The notes under the pieces are model-generated. The model was not told where the DNA came from. It searched no databases and was given only the letters and a program-made list of their open reading frames with translations. Source: Planctomicrobium sp051465645 (GTDB taxonomy: Bacteria; Planctomycetota; Planctomycetia; Planctomycetales; Planctomycetaceae). Taken from it: DNA of 64,000 nucleotides. The stretch lies in NCBI RefSeq assembly GCF_051465645.1, contig NZ_CP195790.1:2790001-2854000 (forward strand), given 5' to 3'. The position numbers and the translations under genes were made by a program. Positions within the stretch are counted from its first letter, which is position 1; every line of letters starts with the position of its first letter. Positions 1-10,400 of the stretch are shown here, one piece after another.

Positions 1-2780
1 CAATACAATTCGTATCCCACTGTCGCAATGTGTCCGCTTTGTTCGGTTCCCAGAATGTTTCCCGCGCCGCGGATCTCCAGATCCCGCATCGAGATCTTGA
101 ATCCGGCCCCCAGTTCGCTGAATTCCTCAATCGCCTTCAGTCGTCGAGCAGCAACTCCACTGAGCGAACGGCTCTCACCAACGAGCAGGTAGCAATACGC
201 ACGATGCTTGTCTCGTCCAACGCGTCCGCGGAGCTGATGAAGTTCCGAGAGCCCGTAGATTTCTGCCTGATCAATGAAGATGGTGTTCGCTGTTGGAATA
301 TCCAGACCACTTTCAATGATGGTGGTCGCGACAAGGATGTCAGTTTTTCCATTCACGAAATTGACCATGCTCTCTTCCAGAGCATCGGGATGCATCTGTC
401 CGTGGGCAATTGCGATTCGTGCTTCCGGGACAATGGCCTGCAATCGTTCAGCAACACGTTGAATATCGTGAACTCGATTGTGAACGAAGTAGACCTGACC
501 ACTGCGGTTGAACTCCCGCATGATTGCCGAACGAATCAGATCCGCATCCCAGCGTGCGATTCTGGTTTCGACAGGCAAGCGCTCCTGAGGAGGAGTGGTG
601 AGGTTCGAAATATCGCGAATCCCCAACAACGAAAGATGCAACGTTCGCGGAATCGGTGTCGCACTGAGAGTCAGTACGTCAACGTTCATTCTCAACTGCT
701 TCAATAGTTCTTTCGTCGCAACACCAAAGCGTTGTTCTTCGTCGACGACCAGCAATCCAAGATTCCGAAACCGCACATCCTGAGAGACGAGACGATGCGT
801 CCCGATGACGATGTCGATCCCGCCTGCCTCCAGCTTTTCAAGTGTTTTCCGCTGCTGAGACTTGGTACTGAAGCGAGAGAGAGACGCGATCTGAACGGGA
901 AACTCAGCCATTCTCTGACTAAACGAACGGTAATGCTGTTCGGCAAGGACCGTCGTCGGAACCAGAATTGCCACCTGACGTCCGGCATCGACAACCTTGA
1001 ACGCCGCCCGCATTGCGACTTCTGTTTTTCCAAATCCGACGTCCCCGCAAATCAAACGGTCCATCGGTCTGGTTTGAAGCAGGTCTCCTTTGCAGTCCTC
1101 AATCGCGTGTAACTGGTCTGGTGTCTCCACGAACGGAAACGAACTGTCAAACTCCTGTTGCCACTTACTGTCAGGAGGACAGGCCAATCCCGGTTGCATC
1201 GCCCGCTTTGCCTGCAACTTCAGCATATCGGCCGCCATGTCGGAAACAGCCTGGGCAACCTTCTTCTTGCTGCTCGCCCAACTTGTTCCCCCGACTTTTG
1301 CCAGTTTGGGAGACGACTGCGTGGCTCCAACATACTTCTGAACGAGATGGATCAACGTCACAGGCACAAAGATTCGAACTCCATCACGGAATTCGATCAC
1401 CAAATGTTCTTCCTGCCCCCCTTCCCGTTCAACGAGCTGCATCCCCTGATACCGCCCGACACCGTGAGTCAGGTGAACAACGAGGTCGCCTTCATTGAGC
1501 TCCAGAAAGCTGTCGATCGCTCGACTCGTCGCCCGATTTCCGGTTCGCTTCTGGGGAAGCCGTACATTGGCCCGATTGAATAACTCGTTATCGCTAAGAA
1601 CCAGAACTTTTTCGGAGATCAGGCGATAACCGTGCGTGACCGTCCCGAGGCACAACTGAATCTGTTCTTCCAGCTTTGGGTCGACTTCCCGAATGATCTC
1701 CGCAAGTCGAGTCTGTTCCCCTTCATTGTGACAGGCAATCAAGACCTGTTCGTCTTTCAGCAGAACGCCGGCGAGTTCCTGAATGACTTCCGTCTTGGGA
1801 CCAGTAAACCGCTCGATCGACTCAATTTTCAGATGAGCAGTCGTGTCGAAACTGCCAGTATTTAATGCCGAAACACTGACCGTCGAAAACTCAGTACAGC
1901 GTGCCATCGTGGCATCCACGCCGAAGAGTCCTCTCGGATTCTCAAGCCGCTGTAAAAACCGCTTTCCTTCATCAACGATATCGCGAAGTTCAGTCAGTCC
2001 GATCCAAGAGCCTGCAGGCAGTGAATCAAGGAAATTCGCTTCGCTCTGCCGTGATTCCTGTTCCGTTGCGGCAGGGGCGATGGCCGTGACCGAAACGGAC
2101 TTCAGATCCTGCACTTTTCGCTGTGTCTCGACGCTGAATGTCCGGAGCGAATCGATTTCGTCCCCAAACAGCTCCATACGGATCGGGTCGATCGCGGCAG
2201 GGGGAAAAATATCAATGATTCCGCCATGCACACTGAACTCGCCTGACATCTCAATGGCCGAGACACGCTCAAAACCACGTTCGACAAGCCATTGGAGCAG
2301 ATGCTCGGAATCGATCGTTTCGCCCACCTTCAACTGCAGCGTTCCATCGTTTCTGGATTCCTTGGCAGGGACCGGCTGAAGGAGGGCCGGGAACGCCGCA
2401 ACGATCACCTTGGGAGGAGAATCGGATTCCAGTTTCTGCAGAACGCGCAAACGTGCCCCGAACACGGCATCCTTGATGGATCGCTCTTTCGGGAGTGTTT
2501 CCCACGCAGAAAAGACGACGGGCGGTTCTGGGAGCAAAGACGCCAGATCAGAAGCCATGTCCTCCACATCACTGATGCGGGGAAGAATGACAACAAGCGG
2601 TTTCGTCGTTTCCTGAGCAATTGCAGCAAATGTGAGTGCGCATGACGAACCCCACGCGCCGTCGATTGTCCCGCTTGCCCCCTTTTTCAGGGTTGCAACG
2701 ACATCGCGGAACGAATCAACTCCACGCAGTTTTTCCGTCAGTTCCGGGAGAGACCGGATTCTGTCGTGTGTGACAGCCAT
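1..2780 (-). CDS. mfd: Mfd transcription-repair coupling factor (3' end outside window)
   Basis: Couples transcription to nucleotide excision repair: displaces RNA polymerase stalled at lesions and recruits UvrA. From the ATG at 2778-2780, 926 codons are visible. The N-terminal UvrB-like module is followed by an RNAP-interaction/CarD-like stretch (VHLTHGVGRYQG), then the RecG-like translocase with Walker A GDVGFGKT (Lys585), the DEEQ box (VVDEEQRFG), LSATPIPRTL, and motif VI (HQLRGRVGRDKHRAYCYL). The frame leaves the window after GYELY, so roughly 150-200 C-terminal residues, including the UvrA-inhibitory domain, are missing only because of the window edge. Divergent from trpB. Identification is secure. 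Confidence 0.97.
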   Translation of the reverse strand, partial: MAVTHDRIRSLPELTEKLRGVDSFRDVVATLKKGASGTIDGAWGSSCALTFAAIAQETTKPLVVILPRISDVEDMASDLASLLPEPPVVFSAWETLPKERSIKDAVFGARLRVLQKLESDSPPKVIVAAFPALLQPVPAKESRNDGTLQLKVGETIDSEHLLQWLVERGFERVSAIEMSGEFSVHGGIIDIFPPAAIDPIRMELFGDEIDSLRTFSVETQRKVQDLKSVSVTAIAPAATEQESRQSEANFLDSLPAGSWIGLTELRDIVDEGKRFLQRLENPRGLFGVDATMARCTEFSTVSVSALNTGSFDTTAHLKIESIERFTGPKTEVIQELAGVLLKDEQVLIACHNEGEQTRLAEIIREVDPKLEEQIQLCLGTVTHGYRLISEKVLVLSDNELFNRANVRLPQKRTGNRATSRAIDSFLELNEGDLVVHLTHGVGRYQGMQLVEREGGQEEHLVIEFRDGVRIFVPVTLIHLVQKYVGATQSSPKLAKVGGTSWASSKKKVAQAVSDMAADMLKLQAKRAMQPGLACPPDSKWQQEFDSSFPFVETPDQLHAIEDCKGDLLQTRPMDRLICGDVGFGKTEVAMRAAFKVVDAGRQVAILVPTTVLAEQHYRSFSQRMAEFPVQIASLSRFSTKSQQRKTLEKLEAGGIDIVIGTHRLVSQDVRFRNLGLLVVDEEQRFGVATKELLKQLRMNVDVLTLSATPIPRTLHLSLLGIRDISNLTTPPQERLPVETRIARWDADLIRSAIMREFNRSGQVYFVHNRVHDIQRVAERLQAIVPEARIAIAHGQMHPDALEESMVNFVNGKTDILVATTIIESGLDIPTANTIFIDQAEIYGLSELHQLRGRVGRDKHRAYCYLLVGESRSLSGVAARRLKAIEEFSELGAGFKISMRDLEIRGAGNILGTEQSGHIATVGYELY

Positions 2781-3071
2781 AAGGTGCCAATCACATTAAC
2801 ACCCGCTGACCGGTCCGTCCATGAATCCGGCGCGAACCCCACCGCTGTCTGATCTGTCTCTCTGCTATACTCATCTCCTGCACTCGTCTGACTCGTCCGG
2901 ATTTCTGACGATCAACGGATCAGTCAGGCCAATTCAGATCCCTCAATGTGGTTCAGCGTATTGACGTCAGGGATCAGAAATCCATAATCTCAAAGATTCG
3001 TAGCTTTGTCTTTCATTTGGCCCAGATTCTGGCCATGTGATCCTTTCGGATGTCGCTCAAGGCGCGGTGGT

Positions 3072-4277
3072 ATGGCGGTTGCAAACAAGAATGTTCCGGA
3101 CGCATCAGGCCGATTCGGCGAATTCGGACGTCGGTTCGTCCCAGAAACCCTGATGCAGGCGCTCGATGAGCTCACTCAGGAATACGAACGCGCCAAACGT
3201 GACCCAGAGTTCCTGGCGCAGCTCGAACACCTCCAGAGGACGTTCATCGGCCGGGCAAGCCCCCTGTATTTCGCCGAACGTCTCACGGAATATGCAGGTG
3301 GCGCAAAGATCTTCTTTAAACGAGAAGACTTGAATCACACAGGTGCTCACAAGATCAACAACACGATCGGACAGGCACTTCTGACCCTGCGAATGGGCAA
3401 AAAACGGGTCATCGCAGAAACCGGTGCCGGTCAACACGGGGTGGCCACTGCGACAGCCTGTGCCAGATTCGGGCTTGAGTGCGTTGTCTTCATGGGCGAA
3501 GAAGATATTCGCCGCCAGCGACTCAACGTCTTTCTGATGAGAACGATGGGAGCGGAAGTTCGCCCAGTCACCTCAGGATCACGCACCCTGCGAGACGCGG
3601 TCAATGAGGCGCTCCGCGACTGGATGGCAACTGTCGAAACCACACACTACATCCTGGGATCGGTCGTCGGTCCACATCCATTCCCGATGATCGTCCGCGA
3701 TTTCCAATCGGTGATCGGTCGCGAAACACGATCGCAGTGCCTCGAAACTCTGGGACGTCTTCCAAACGAAGTAATTGCCTGCGTCGGCGGAGGTTCGAAC
3801 GCCGCCGGGATGTTCTACCCGTTCGTCGAAGACTACGACGTGGCGTTGACGGGTGTCGAAGCTGGTGGTCGCGGTTCAAAGCCAGGCGATCACGCCAGTG
3901 CATTGAGCTACGGAAACCGAGGAATTCTTCACGGCAGTTACAGCTATGTCTTGCAGGACGAAGACGGCCAGACCCTCGACGTTCACTCGATCTCAGCGGG
4001 ACTCGATTATCCCGGCGTTGGACCTGAACATGCTTACTGGAAAGATACCGGCCGTGTGAACTACGTCACCGCAAACGATGACGAAGCATTGGAGATGTAC
4101 CAGAAAGTCGCCCAACTCGAAGGGATTCTGCCTGCGGTCGAAAGCAGCCATGCCATGGCTCAGGCAGTGAAATCCGCTCGTGGGCGTTCTAAAGATGACG
4201 TCGTTGTGGTCTGCCTTTCCGGCCGCGGTGATAAAGACGTCAACGAAGTCGCCAGACTCTTGAAACTCGACATCTAA
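3072..4277 (+). CDS. trpB: Tryptophan synthase beta chain
   Basis: PLP enzyme that condenses indole with L-serine in the last step of tryptophan synthesis, in an alpha2-beta2 complex with TrpA. Visible: the PLP-binding lysine in GAHKINNT (Lys94), the phosphate loop CVGGGSNAAG, and the C-terminal SGRGDKD signature. The 401-residue product starting MAVANKNVPDASGRFG has normal family length. The frame is open back to 3006, but the N-terminus matches TrpB only from 3072. trpA follows after 166 bp, so the two form a trpBA unit separated from the other trp genes. Confidence 0.96.
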   Translation: MAVANKNVPDASGRFGEFGRRFVPETLMQALDELTQEYERAKRDPEFLAQLEHLQRTFIGRASPLYFAERLTEYAGGAKIFFKREDLNHTGAHKINNTIGQALLTLRMGKKRVIAETGAGQHGVATATACARFGLECVVFMGEEDIRRQRLNVFLMRTMGAEVRPVTSGSRTLRDAVNEALRDWMATVETTHYILGSVVGPHPFPMIVRDFQSVIGRETRSQCLETLGRLPNEVIACVGGGSNAAGMFYPFVEDYDVALTGVEAGGRGSKPGDHASALSYGNRGILHGSYSYVLQDEDGQTLDVHSISAGLDYPGVGPEHAYWKDTGRVNYVTANDDEALEMYQKVAQLEGILPAVESSHAMAQAVKSARGRSKDDVVVVCLSGRGDKDVNEVARLLKLDI

Positions 4278-4443
4278 GTCCCCCATCTTCACACCGACAA
4301 GCGAATCGACTTCAGAGCGAAATCGCAATCGGCGTGATCAGCAGACCAGCCAGAATTCTGGCCGGCAACTTGCAGAAGCCTTCACATCGCAACTTTAGGT
4401 TTGAACGTCCCAGCGGCGAATTCATGTTTGTCAGGAGTTGAGA

Positions 4444-5262
4444 GTGTCCAATCGCATTCGTGATACCTTCGCTGCATTGCAGGCCAATGGTCAGATGGCG
4501 TTCATGCCATTCATTACCGCTGGCGATCCTGATCTCGAAGGAACTAAAGCCACCCTGCGATCTCTCGCCGCCGCTGGTGTTGACCTGATTGAAATCGGCT
4601 TCCCGTACAGCGACCCCATCGCAGACGGCCCTGTGATTCAGGCTTCCTACACTCGGGCTCTCCAAAAAGAAGTCCATGTGGGTCAAATTTTCACCGCACT
4701 GGAACAGCTCAAACGCGACAACCTGCCACCACTGGTCGGTATGGTTTCATACGCATTGATCTTCCGGGCCGGCGTCGAGAAGTTTCTGGATCGCTGCGTT
4801 CAATCCGGCATCAGTGGGCTGATTGTCCCTGATCTGCCGGGCATCGAAGCCAAAGAACTCTTCGCACTGACTCAGGCGCGAGGGCTCGACCTGATTCAGC
4901 TCATCGCCCCTACAACGACACGCAATCGCGTCAAAGCGATTCTGGCCCAAGGGTCCGGATTTGTTTATATCGTCGCGGTGGCCGGGACGACCGGGGAACG
5001 TGATTCCGTCGCACACGCGGTTCTTGAACAGCTGGCCTGGCTGAAGGAAGAAACAGATCTCCCGCTCGCCGTTGGGTTCGGAATCAGTCGCCCAGAGCAC
5101 GTGGAACCACTTCGAGGGCTCGCTCAGGGAGTCATCGTTGGGTCAGCGATTGTTCGCCATCAGGAAAAGCTGGGAACAGGCGATTCACGCGAAGCCGCTC
5201 TCACTGAACTGAAATCGTACGCTGAATCCATGGCGACAGCAGCTCATCAGGTTAAAGCGTAA
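4444..5262 (+). CDS. trpA: Tryptophan synthase alpha chain
   Basis: Cleaves indole-3-glycerol phosphate to indole and glyceraldehyde 3-phosphate; indole is channelled to TrpB. The catalytic residues are visible as Glu50 in LIEIGFPYSDP and Asp61 in IADGP, followed by GFGISRPEHV and the phosphate-site GSAIV. Length is 272 residues. I choose GTG at 4444 because AGGAG at 4433-4437 sits six bases upstream; the in-frame TTG at 4438 touches the Shine-Dalgarno and cannot be used with it. Confidence 0.96.
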   Translation: MSNRIRDTFAALQANGQMAFMPFITAGDPDLEGTKATLRSLAAAGVDLIEIGFPYSDPIADGPVIQASYTRALQKEVHVGQIFTALEQLKRDNLPPLVGMVSYALIFRAGVEKFLDRCVQSGISGLIVPDLPGIEAKELFALTQARGLDLIQLIAPTTTRNRVKAILAQGSGFVYIVAVAGTTGERDSVAHAVLEQLAWLKEETDLPLAVGFGISRPEHVEPLRGLAQGVIVGSAIVRHQEKLGTGDSREAALTELKSYAESMATAAHQVKA

Positions 5263-5796
5263 ACGACTTTCCCTGTGTGAATCGGGCAGGAAATTCAGTA
5301 GCAAAGCACTCCGGGATTCGCGGTATTCAACTCCCCGGAGTTTCCCTGAAACTCCCAGCTTCACGCTCGTCGCTCAGTAGAACTTGCAAATCAGGCCGTT
5401 TTTGTCTGCAAGTTTTACACACAACCCATCCAGTGACACTTATTGCAATTCCTCAACAAATCACCGCAACAAACTTCGCAGTATAGACTTACGAGATGTA
5501 TTCCAACAAATTCTCAGCGTCAATGGCACAGAGAATGCGGAAGACATCCTCTGGTGATTGAGTTGGTCTGGTGAGAGAAACACTAAGACCACACGAGGAA
5601 TCGTCCGGCCCCTTGAGAAAGGGCTAGATTCCTGTCGAAGTTCACAAAGTGAATCACAAAGAAGCCCGAGTGGAGGTGAGAGCCCACTTGGGCTTCTCGT
5701 GTTATTGGGCAAGAAATTGCACCACGGCCAATTCAAACCGACCTAAACTTCGTCAGCCTTGCCGGCCTGCAAGATGTGGAACAGCCAACCGGGAAG
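5263..5796. other. Convergent intergenic region trpA / DUF1643 gene
   Basis: No coding sequence is supported here. It holds a weak stem-loop at 5382-5413 (ACTTGCA/TGCAAGT followed by TTTTA), possibly the trpA terminator, and a stronger hairpin at 5661-5696 described separately. Confidence 0.5.
5661..5696 (-). terminator. Hairpin terminator downstream of the DUF1643 gene
   Basis: A 13-bp stem (GAAGCCCGAGTGG pairing with CCACTTGGGCTTC, one G-T pair) with a 10-base loop. Read on the minus strand it is followed by TTTG, which suits termination of the minus-strand gene ending at 5797; it may also stop read-through from trpA. Confidence 0.6.
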
Positions 5797-6336
5797 CTAT
5801 ACCCCGGCCGCGGTTCCATCCAGAAACGGCACTGCCTGCAGTGACTGCTTCAAATAGAGCGGATGTTTTGGGTAGCCGGCTTTCGTCACCCCAAGGCAGT
5901 GCACCTCTCGGGATGCCTTTTTCAGCAGTTTGACGATGTGAGCATGCCGTTCGTTCAGCTCCGCGTGAACACCCCAGCAAAGAATGGTCAATGACGCATC
6001 TTTCGTCATTTTCTTCAGCCAGAAATCGTTGTCCGGGCCGACAGGATCAGCAATCTGCTTGAGCCCTCGAGGGTCAGTTGAACGCAACGCAAATGCATTC
6101 AGCATCCGCATTCCACCAAAGCCCCAGGAGTGTGCGTATCCAATACAGCGTCGAACCGTCGGGTCGTTATCAATTTCTGTTGCGGTTGATGGATTCAAAC
6201 CAATGAATGACACCAGCGGTCCCGATTCGTCCCAGACTCGCTGCAACGTGTATCGATAAATCTCACATGGAGAATATCGGGCCGAGCTGACCCAACCGTT
6301 CTCATGACGATGCGTGCGGTAGATAAGTTCAGACAT
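5797..6336 (-). CDS. DUF1643 domain-containing protein
   Basis: A 179-residue soluble protein matching the DUF1643 family. The hallmark is the early motif FIGLNPSTA, followed by NDPTVRRCIGYAHSWGFGG, and later ILCWG and VHCLGVTKAGYPKHP. The molecular function of the family is unknown; members are scattered among bacteria and phages, often as single genes. Start is the ATG at 6334-6336. It is followed on the minus strand by the hairpin at 5661-5696 and is separated from the methyltransferase gene by 41 bp, so the two may be cotranscribed. Confidence 0.88.
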   Translation of the reverse strand: MSELIYRTHRHENGWVSSARYSPCEIYRYTLQRVWDESGPLVSFIGLNPSTATEIDNDPTVRRCIGYAHSWGFGGMRMLNAFALRSTDPRGLKQIADPVGPDNDFWLKKMTKDASLTILCWGVHAELNERHAHIVKLLKKASREVHCLGVTKAGYPKHPLYLKQSLQAVPFLDGTAAGV

Positions 6337-6377
6337 GAATCGTCAGTGAAATTGCAGTGGAGAACGAATGAGGCGAC

Positions 6378-7214
6378 CTAACATCCGGGAACATGATAAG
6401 GAGAATCCGCCGAGAACTGAAATCGCAATAACCGCATCATCCTGCAAATCACCGGAAGCCTCATCAGCAGTCGATTGGGCATTGAAAATCGGGCGAGCTG
6501 TTCTGCAGGAAATCGATCCCAGACCTCGACAAGTTTGAGTCGAGGATTCCACTTCTCCACTTGGCGAGGATCGTTCACCCACCATTTCAGTTTTGCGCCA
6601 GTCGACTGAATGGAGCGATGTCGATTCAACCACCAGCAGGCAAGTTGAGGGTAAGAATCGAACGCAATTTCCCCCTGCGGAAACGACGTCGTGATCCCAT
6701 CAAACAACTGCTGCACTTCGGTCGCGTGAAAGTAGGGAAACACCCCTTCTGACAGCACAAAGATCGGGCGATCCACAGGAATTAGCTGCAACCATCCAGG
6801 TTCCGTGATCGATGCCGATATCGATTGAACGCCGGGGCGATCCGGATAGAGCTGCTCCCGCATCTGAATCACGTCCGGAAAGTCCACATTGAACCACCGA
6901 ACTGTTGCGGGAGCTCCCAGACGATAGAAGCGGCTATCAAGTCCACACCCCAGATGCAGAACAGTGGCATCGGAATAGCGATTCAGAAACTGTCTGGTCC
7001 AGTCGTCAAGAATTTTGGCGCGAACAGCAATCGCAATCTTGCCGTCGTGCGGCAGCCGAATCTTCGTGGTGTCGATGTCCAGCTCGTTCGCCGCGCGCCT
7101 GGCGAACTCGTCATGCAGAAGCGAGTCTGGCAGTTGACTCTCGGCCGCTTTGGCCAGCAGAGTGATGAACAGCGTCTGCTTCACGCCCGTCAGATCAACT
7201 CCCACTTTGACCAT
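6378..7214 (-). CDS. LCM-family class I SAM-dependent methyltransferase
   Basis: Resembles the leucine carboxyl methyltransferase / TcmP family, which methylates carboxyl or hydroxyl groups of small molecules or peptides using S-adenosylmethionine. Visible: the SAM-binding motif VLHLGCGLDSRFYRL, the acidic motif WFNVDFPDV, and FVLSEGVFPYF further on. The 278-residue form starting MVKVGVDLTGVKQ is preferred because GAGGA precedes the ATG at 7212-7214; the frame is open to 7358 without family-like sequence. The substrate cannot be read from sequence. Confidence 0.85.
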   Translation of the reverse strand: MVKVGVDLTGVKQTLFITLLAKAAESQLPDSLLHDEFARRAANELDIDTTKIRLPHDGKIAIAVRAKILDDWTRQFLNRYSDATVLHLGCGLDSRFYRLGAPATVRWFNVDFPDVIQMREQLYPDRPGVQSISASITEPGWLQLIPVDRPIFVLSEGVFPYFHATEVQQLFDGITTSFPQGEIAFDSYPQLACWWLNRHRSIQSTGAKLKWWVNDPRQVEKWNPRLKLVEVWDRFPAEQLARFSMPNRLLMRLPVICRMMRLLRFQFSADSPYHVPGC

Positions 7215-7290
7215 ATTTTCCTCGGTCGCATTCAAGACAGTGAGCGACACGCTGCCTATGGACAAGCTTCCCATACAGTGACTGAAGTAT

Positions 7291-7333
7291 AACAAAAAAA
7301 CGTCTCTGCCATGGGATTCCATGACAGAGACGT
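7291..7333 (-). terminator. Terminator of the SNF2 helicase gene
   Basis: Stem ACGTCTCTG/CAGAGACGT extended by CATGG/CCATG across one mismatch (7300-7333). On the minus strand it is followed by a run of seven T. It lies 69 bp after the helicase stop codon. Confidence 0.85.
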
Positions 7334-7401
7334 CGAATTCAAAACAGATTCGTCTCAACCTGCGTTGTCATACTTCAGACCAGTCTGGCCTGTGACAGCA
7401 C

Positions 7402-10400
7402 CTATGACAGCAACAGTTCGAGATCGTCGGTCGTCAGATCGCCAAGCGGTGTGCCTTCCGATTCGAGAATCGCATCGGCCAGTTCCCGCTTTTGCTTCTG
7501 CAGTTCGAGAATCTTCTCTTCCACCGTACCGCGGCAGATGAGTCGATACGCGAAGACCTGCTTCGTCTGTCCAACCCGGTGTGCCCGGTCGATCGCCTGA
7601 GCTTCGACGGCGGGGTTCCACCATGGGTCCAGAAGGAACACGTACTCTGCTTCGGTCAGGTTCAAACCGAGTCCCCCTGCCTTCAACGAAATGAGGAAGA
7701 CAGTCGTAGTCGGGTCGTTCTGGAACTGATCGACAACCTGCTTTCGCTTGCGCGTCTGCCCATCGAGGTAAACATAGTTCACCCCACGGCGGTCCAGATG
7801 CTTCTTGACGATCGACAGCATGCTTGTGAACTGGGAGAAGACAAGCGATTTGTGCCCTTCCTTAATGAGCTCTTCCAGCTGTGGACAGAGCACATCAAGT
7901 TTGGCGAATTCGTCGTCTTCACTTCCCTTATCAAGCAACGCAGGGTGACAGGCCGCCTGACGGAGTCGCAACAGTGCTTCGAGCACGTGCATCCGACTCT
8001 TGCCCATCCCTTGTTTCTTGACCATGCCCAGCAACGAATCGCGGTAGTATTCCCGCATTTCGTCGTAGAGCTGCTGCTGCCGTTCGCCCATCTGGCAGTA
8101 GATGGTTTCTTCGAATTTATCTGGCAAATCCTTGGCAACCTGACCTTTTGTTCTTCGCAGAACGAAAGGACGGACACCAGAAGCGATTGTTCTTCGAGAT
8201 TGCTCGTTTGAAGCCTCTGTCGCCAGAACTTTGAATGCAGAACTACGTCCCAGCATCCCAGGGTTCAAGAACTCAAAGATCGACCACAAATCGCCAAGAT
8301 GGTTTTCGATCGGCGTACCAGACAACGCCACGCGGTTCTTGGCTTTCAAAAGGCGAGACGCCTTCGCAGCCTGCGATGCCGCATTCTTGATTGTCTGTGC
8401 TTCGTCGAGCACCACGTAGTCGAATTCCTGATCTTTCAGTTCCAGAATGTCGCGACGCAACGTTCCGTATGTGGTCAGAATCAGGTCCGTGGTTGGAATA
8501 TTTGGACGGTGCGCCACGCGCTCCGGTCCGGTGTACTCCATGTGTGTCAGTTCCGGAGCGAACTTGATGATTTCCTGAATCCAGTTGAACATCAAGGACT
8601 TTGGAACAACCACGAGAGACGGCAGGTGAAACCCGCGAGACTGCTTTCGTTCTTGCAGAAGCGCGAGCATCTGGACGGTTTTACCGAGACCCATGTCGTC
8701 CGCAAGACAGCCACCGAAGCCGTAATCCTGGAGGAAGTGGAGCCATCCCAGACCTTCTCTCTGGTATGGTCGCAACTGTCCATTGAAGTTCAGCGGTTCC
8801 GCACGCGGCATCACGCCATCGAACGATTCCAGCTTGGTGCGAACTTCGAGGTAGCGCTCATCAAAGTTGACAAATTCCTGATTGGTCAGGAGTGCGTCGA
8901 CCAGACCGAGCTGCGCGGTTGAGAACTTGATGCCCTCTTCGCTGACGTTCCCCAGACCGGCGAGAATGCCATACTGCTGCAACCATTCCTCAGGCAGAAT
9001 CCCCAACGATCCATCATCCAGACGGATCGTCGAATCCCCGCGAGAGAGCGCTGCCAGCAACTCTGGGAAGTTCGCTTTCTGGCCATCGAAGTCGACGTCA
9101 GCAGTCAGTTCGAACCAGTCGATATCTGATCGAACATTGAACTTCATCGCGGCAGGTTGACGAACTTCTTTGCCGTCCGCGTGGACTTGCCACCCGCTGT
9201 TGACCAGCGTTCGGACAGCGCGACCGAGTTCACCGACGCCGATATCAACATCATGCGCCGCCTGTCGATGATCGACGAGCCGACGGAATCCAAGACTATC
9301 CAGCTGAGACCAGAACGCAGGTTCGCGCTGCTGATCTCTCAACAGGCACCGACCCTGATCGCGCTGAACGACAGCCCATTGAACGTTCGACCCACGAACA
9401 CGTGTGCCGTCGTATTCGAACTCGACGTTTGCGTGAATTCGTTCGTGCTTCCATCCACGTTTGGACGGAGAACGAAACAGCAGTCGAGGCTCTGGAACCG
9501 GACGAACCTCTTCCAGTTGCAACGTCTTCGGCAGGTCAAGTTGTGGAAGTGCTGGCATATCCAGCAACCAGTCCACGAGATCCTGCTCTTCGTTCTGCTT
9601 GGCTGTCAACTTCTGATCGCCGAGGAGCATCGGAATCCAGTCGAACGCCCCGAAATCTTCCAGCTTGGCAATCATGTTCTGGTGAATGACAAGACCGCCG
9701 GGGAGAAGCAGATCGCACTTCTCGATTCGCAGTTTCTTCTCACCAAAACGAACTTCGCCATGCAACTCCCAGCTCTGATCTTCGAGTTGATCAAGACACA
9801 GGCAGAGCTGCCAGACTTCGTTTTCATCCCAGATCAATGGTGGAAGTTCAGCCTCGGATTCATCGAGAAACCGAAGACGCTTTGAACCTGCCATCAATGG
9901 AAGGATCAGTGTGCACAATTCAAATGGAACACGATAGCGATAGACCGATGTCTGGAACTCGGCCTGTTGCGCCATCCATCCAGTTCGCTCCGGCGTTCCC
10001 CCTGCGAGAAACGCGAGGATGCGGCGGTCATCCGCGTGGTCAACTTCCTCAAGTCGGCCAGGGCGAATCTTCAATGGTTTCAGCTTGCCCCATTGACCGT
10101 TGCTACGGCGTTGGCGCTGCGATGTCTGAATCACAAGCTGTTGTGACTTCCGGCTCTCCGGAACATCCACTTCATAGAAAATTTCGCGTTCGCGTGATTC
10201 AGTCGATGCACCCGGCTTCGCCGAGGTCGGCATCTGATTTCTCAAATCGCGCAGCTTGGTTTCCCATTCGCGCGGCTGCTGGCGAACCGCTGCTGCGGCC
10301 GATGCAGTTGCTCTCGCGGAAGCCGAAGATTTTGGATCCGAAGGGATGAAAACATCTCCCCCTTCGAAATCGTCTTCGTCCCACGATGACAGATCGAGCG

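Noticed and set aside
2770..2795. TTGGCAC sequence at the mfd start as a sigma54 promoter
   Set aside because: It overlaps the start codon and no GC lies at the right spacing.
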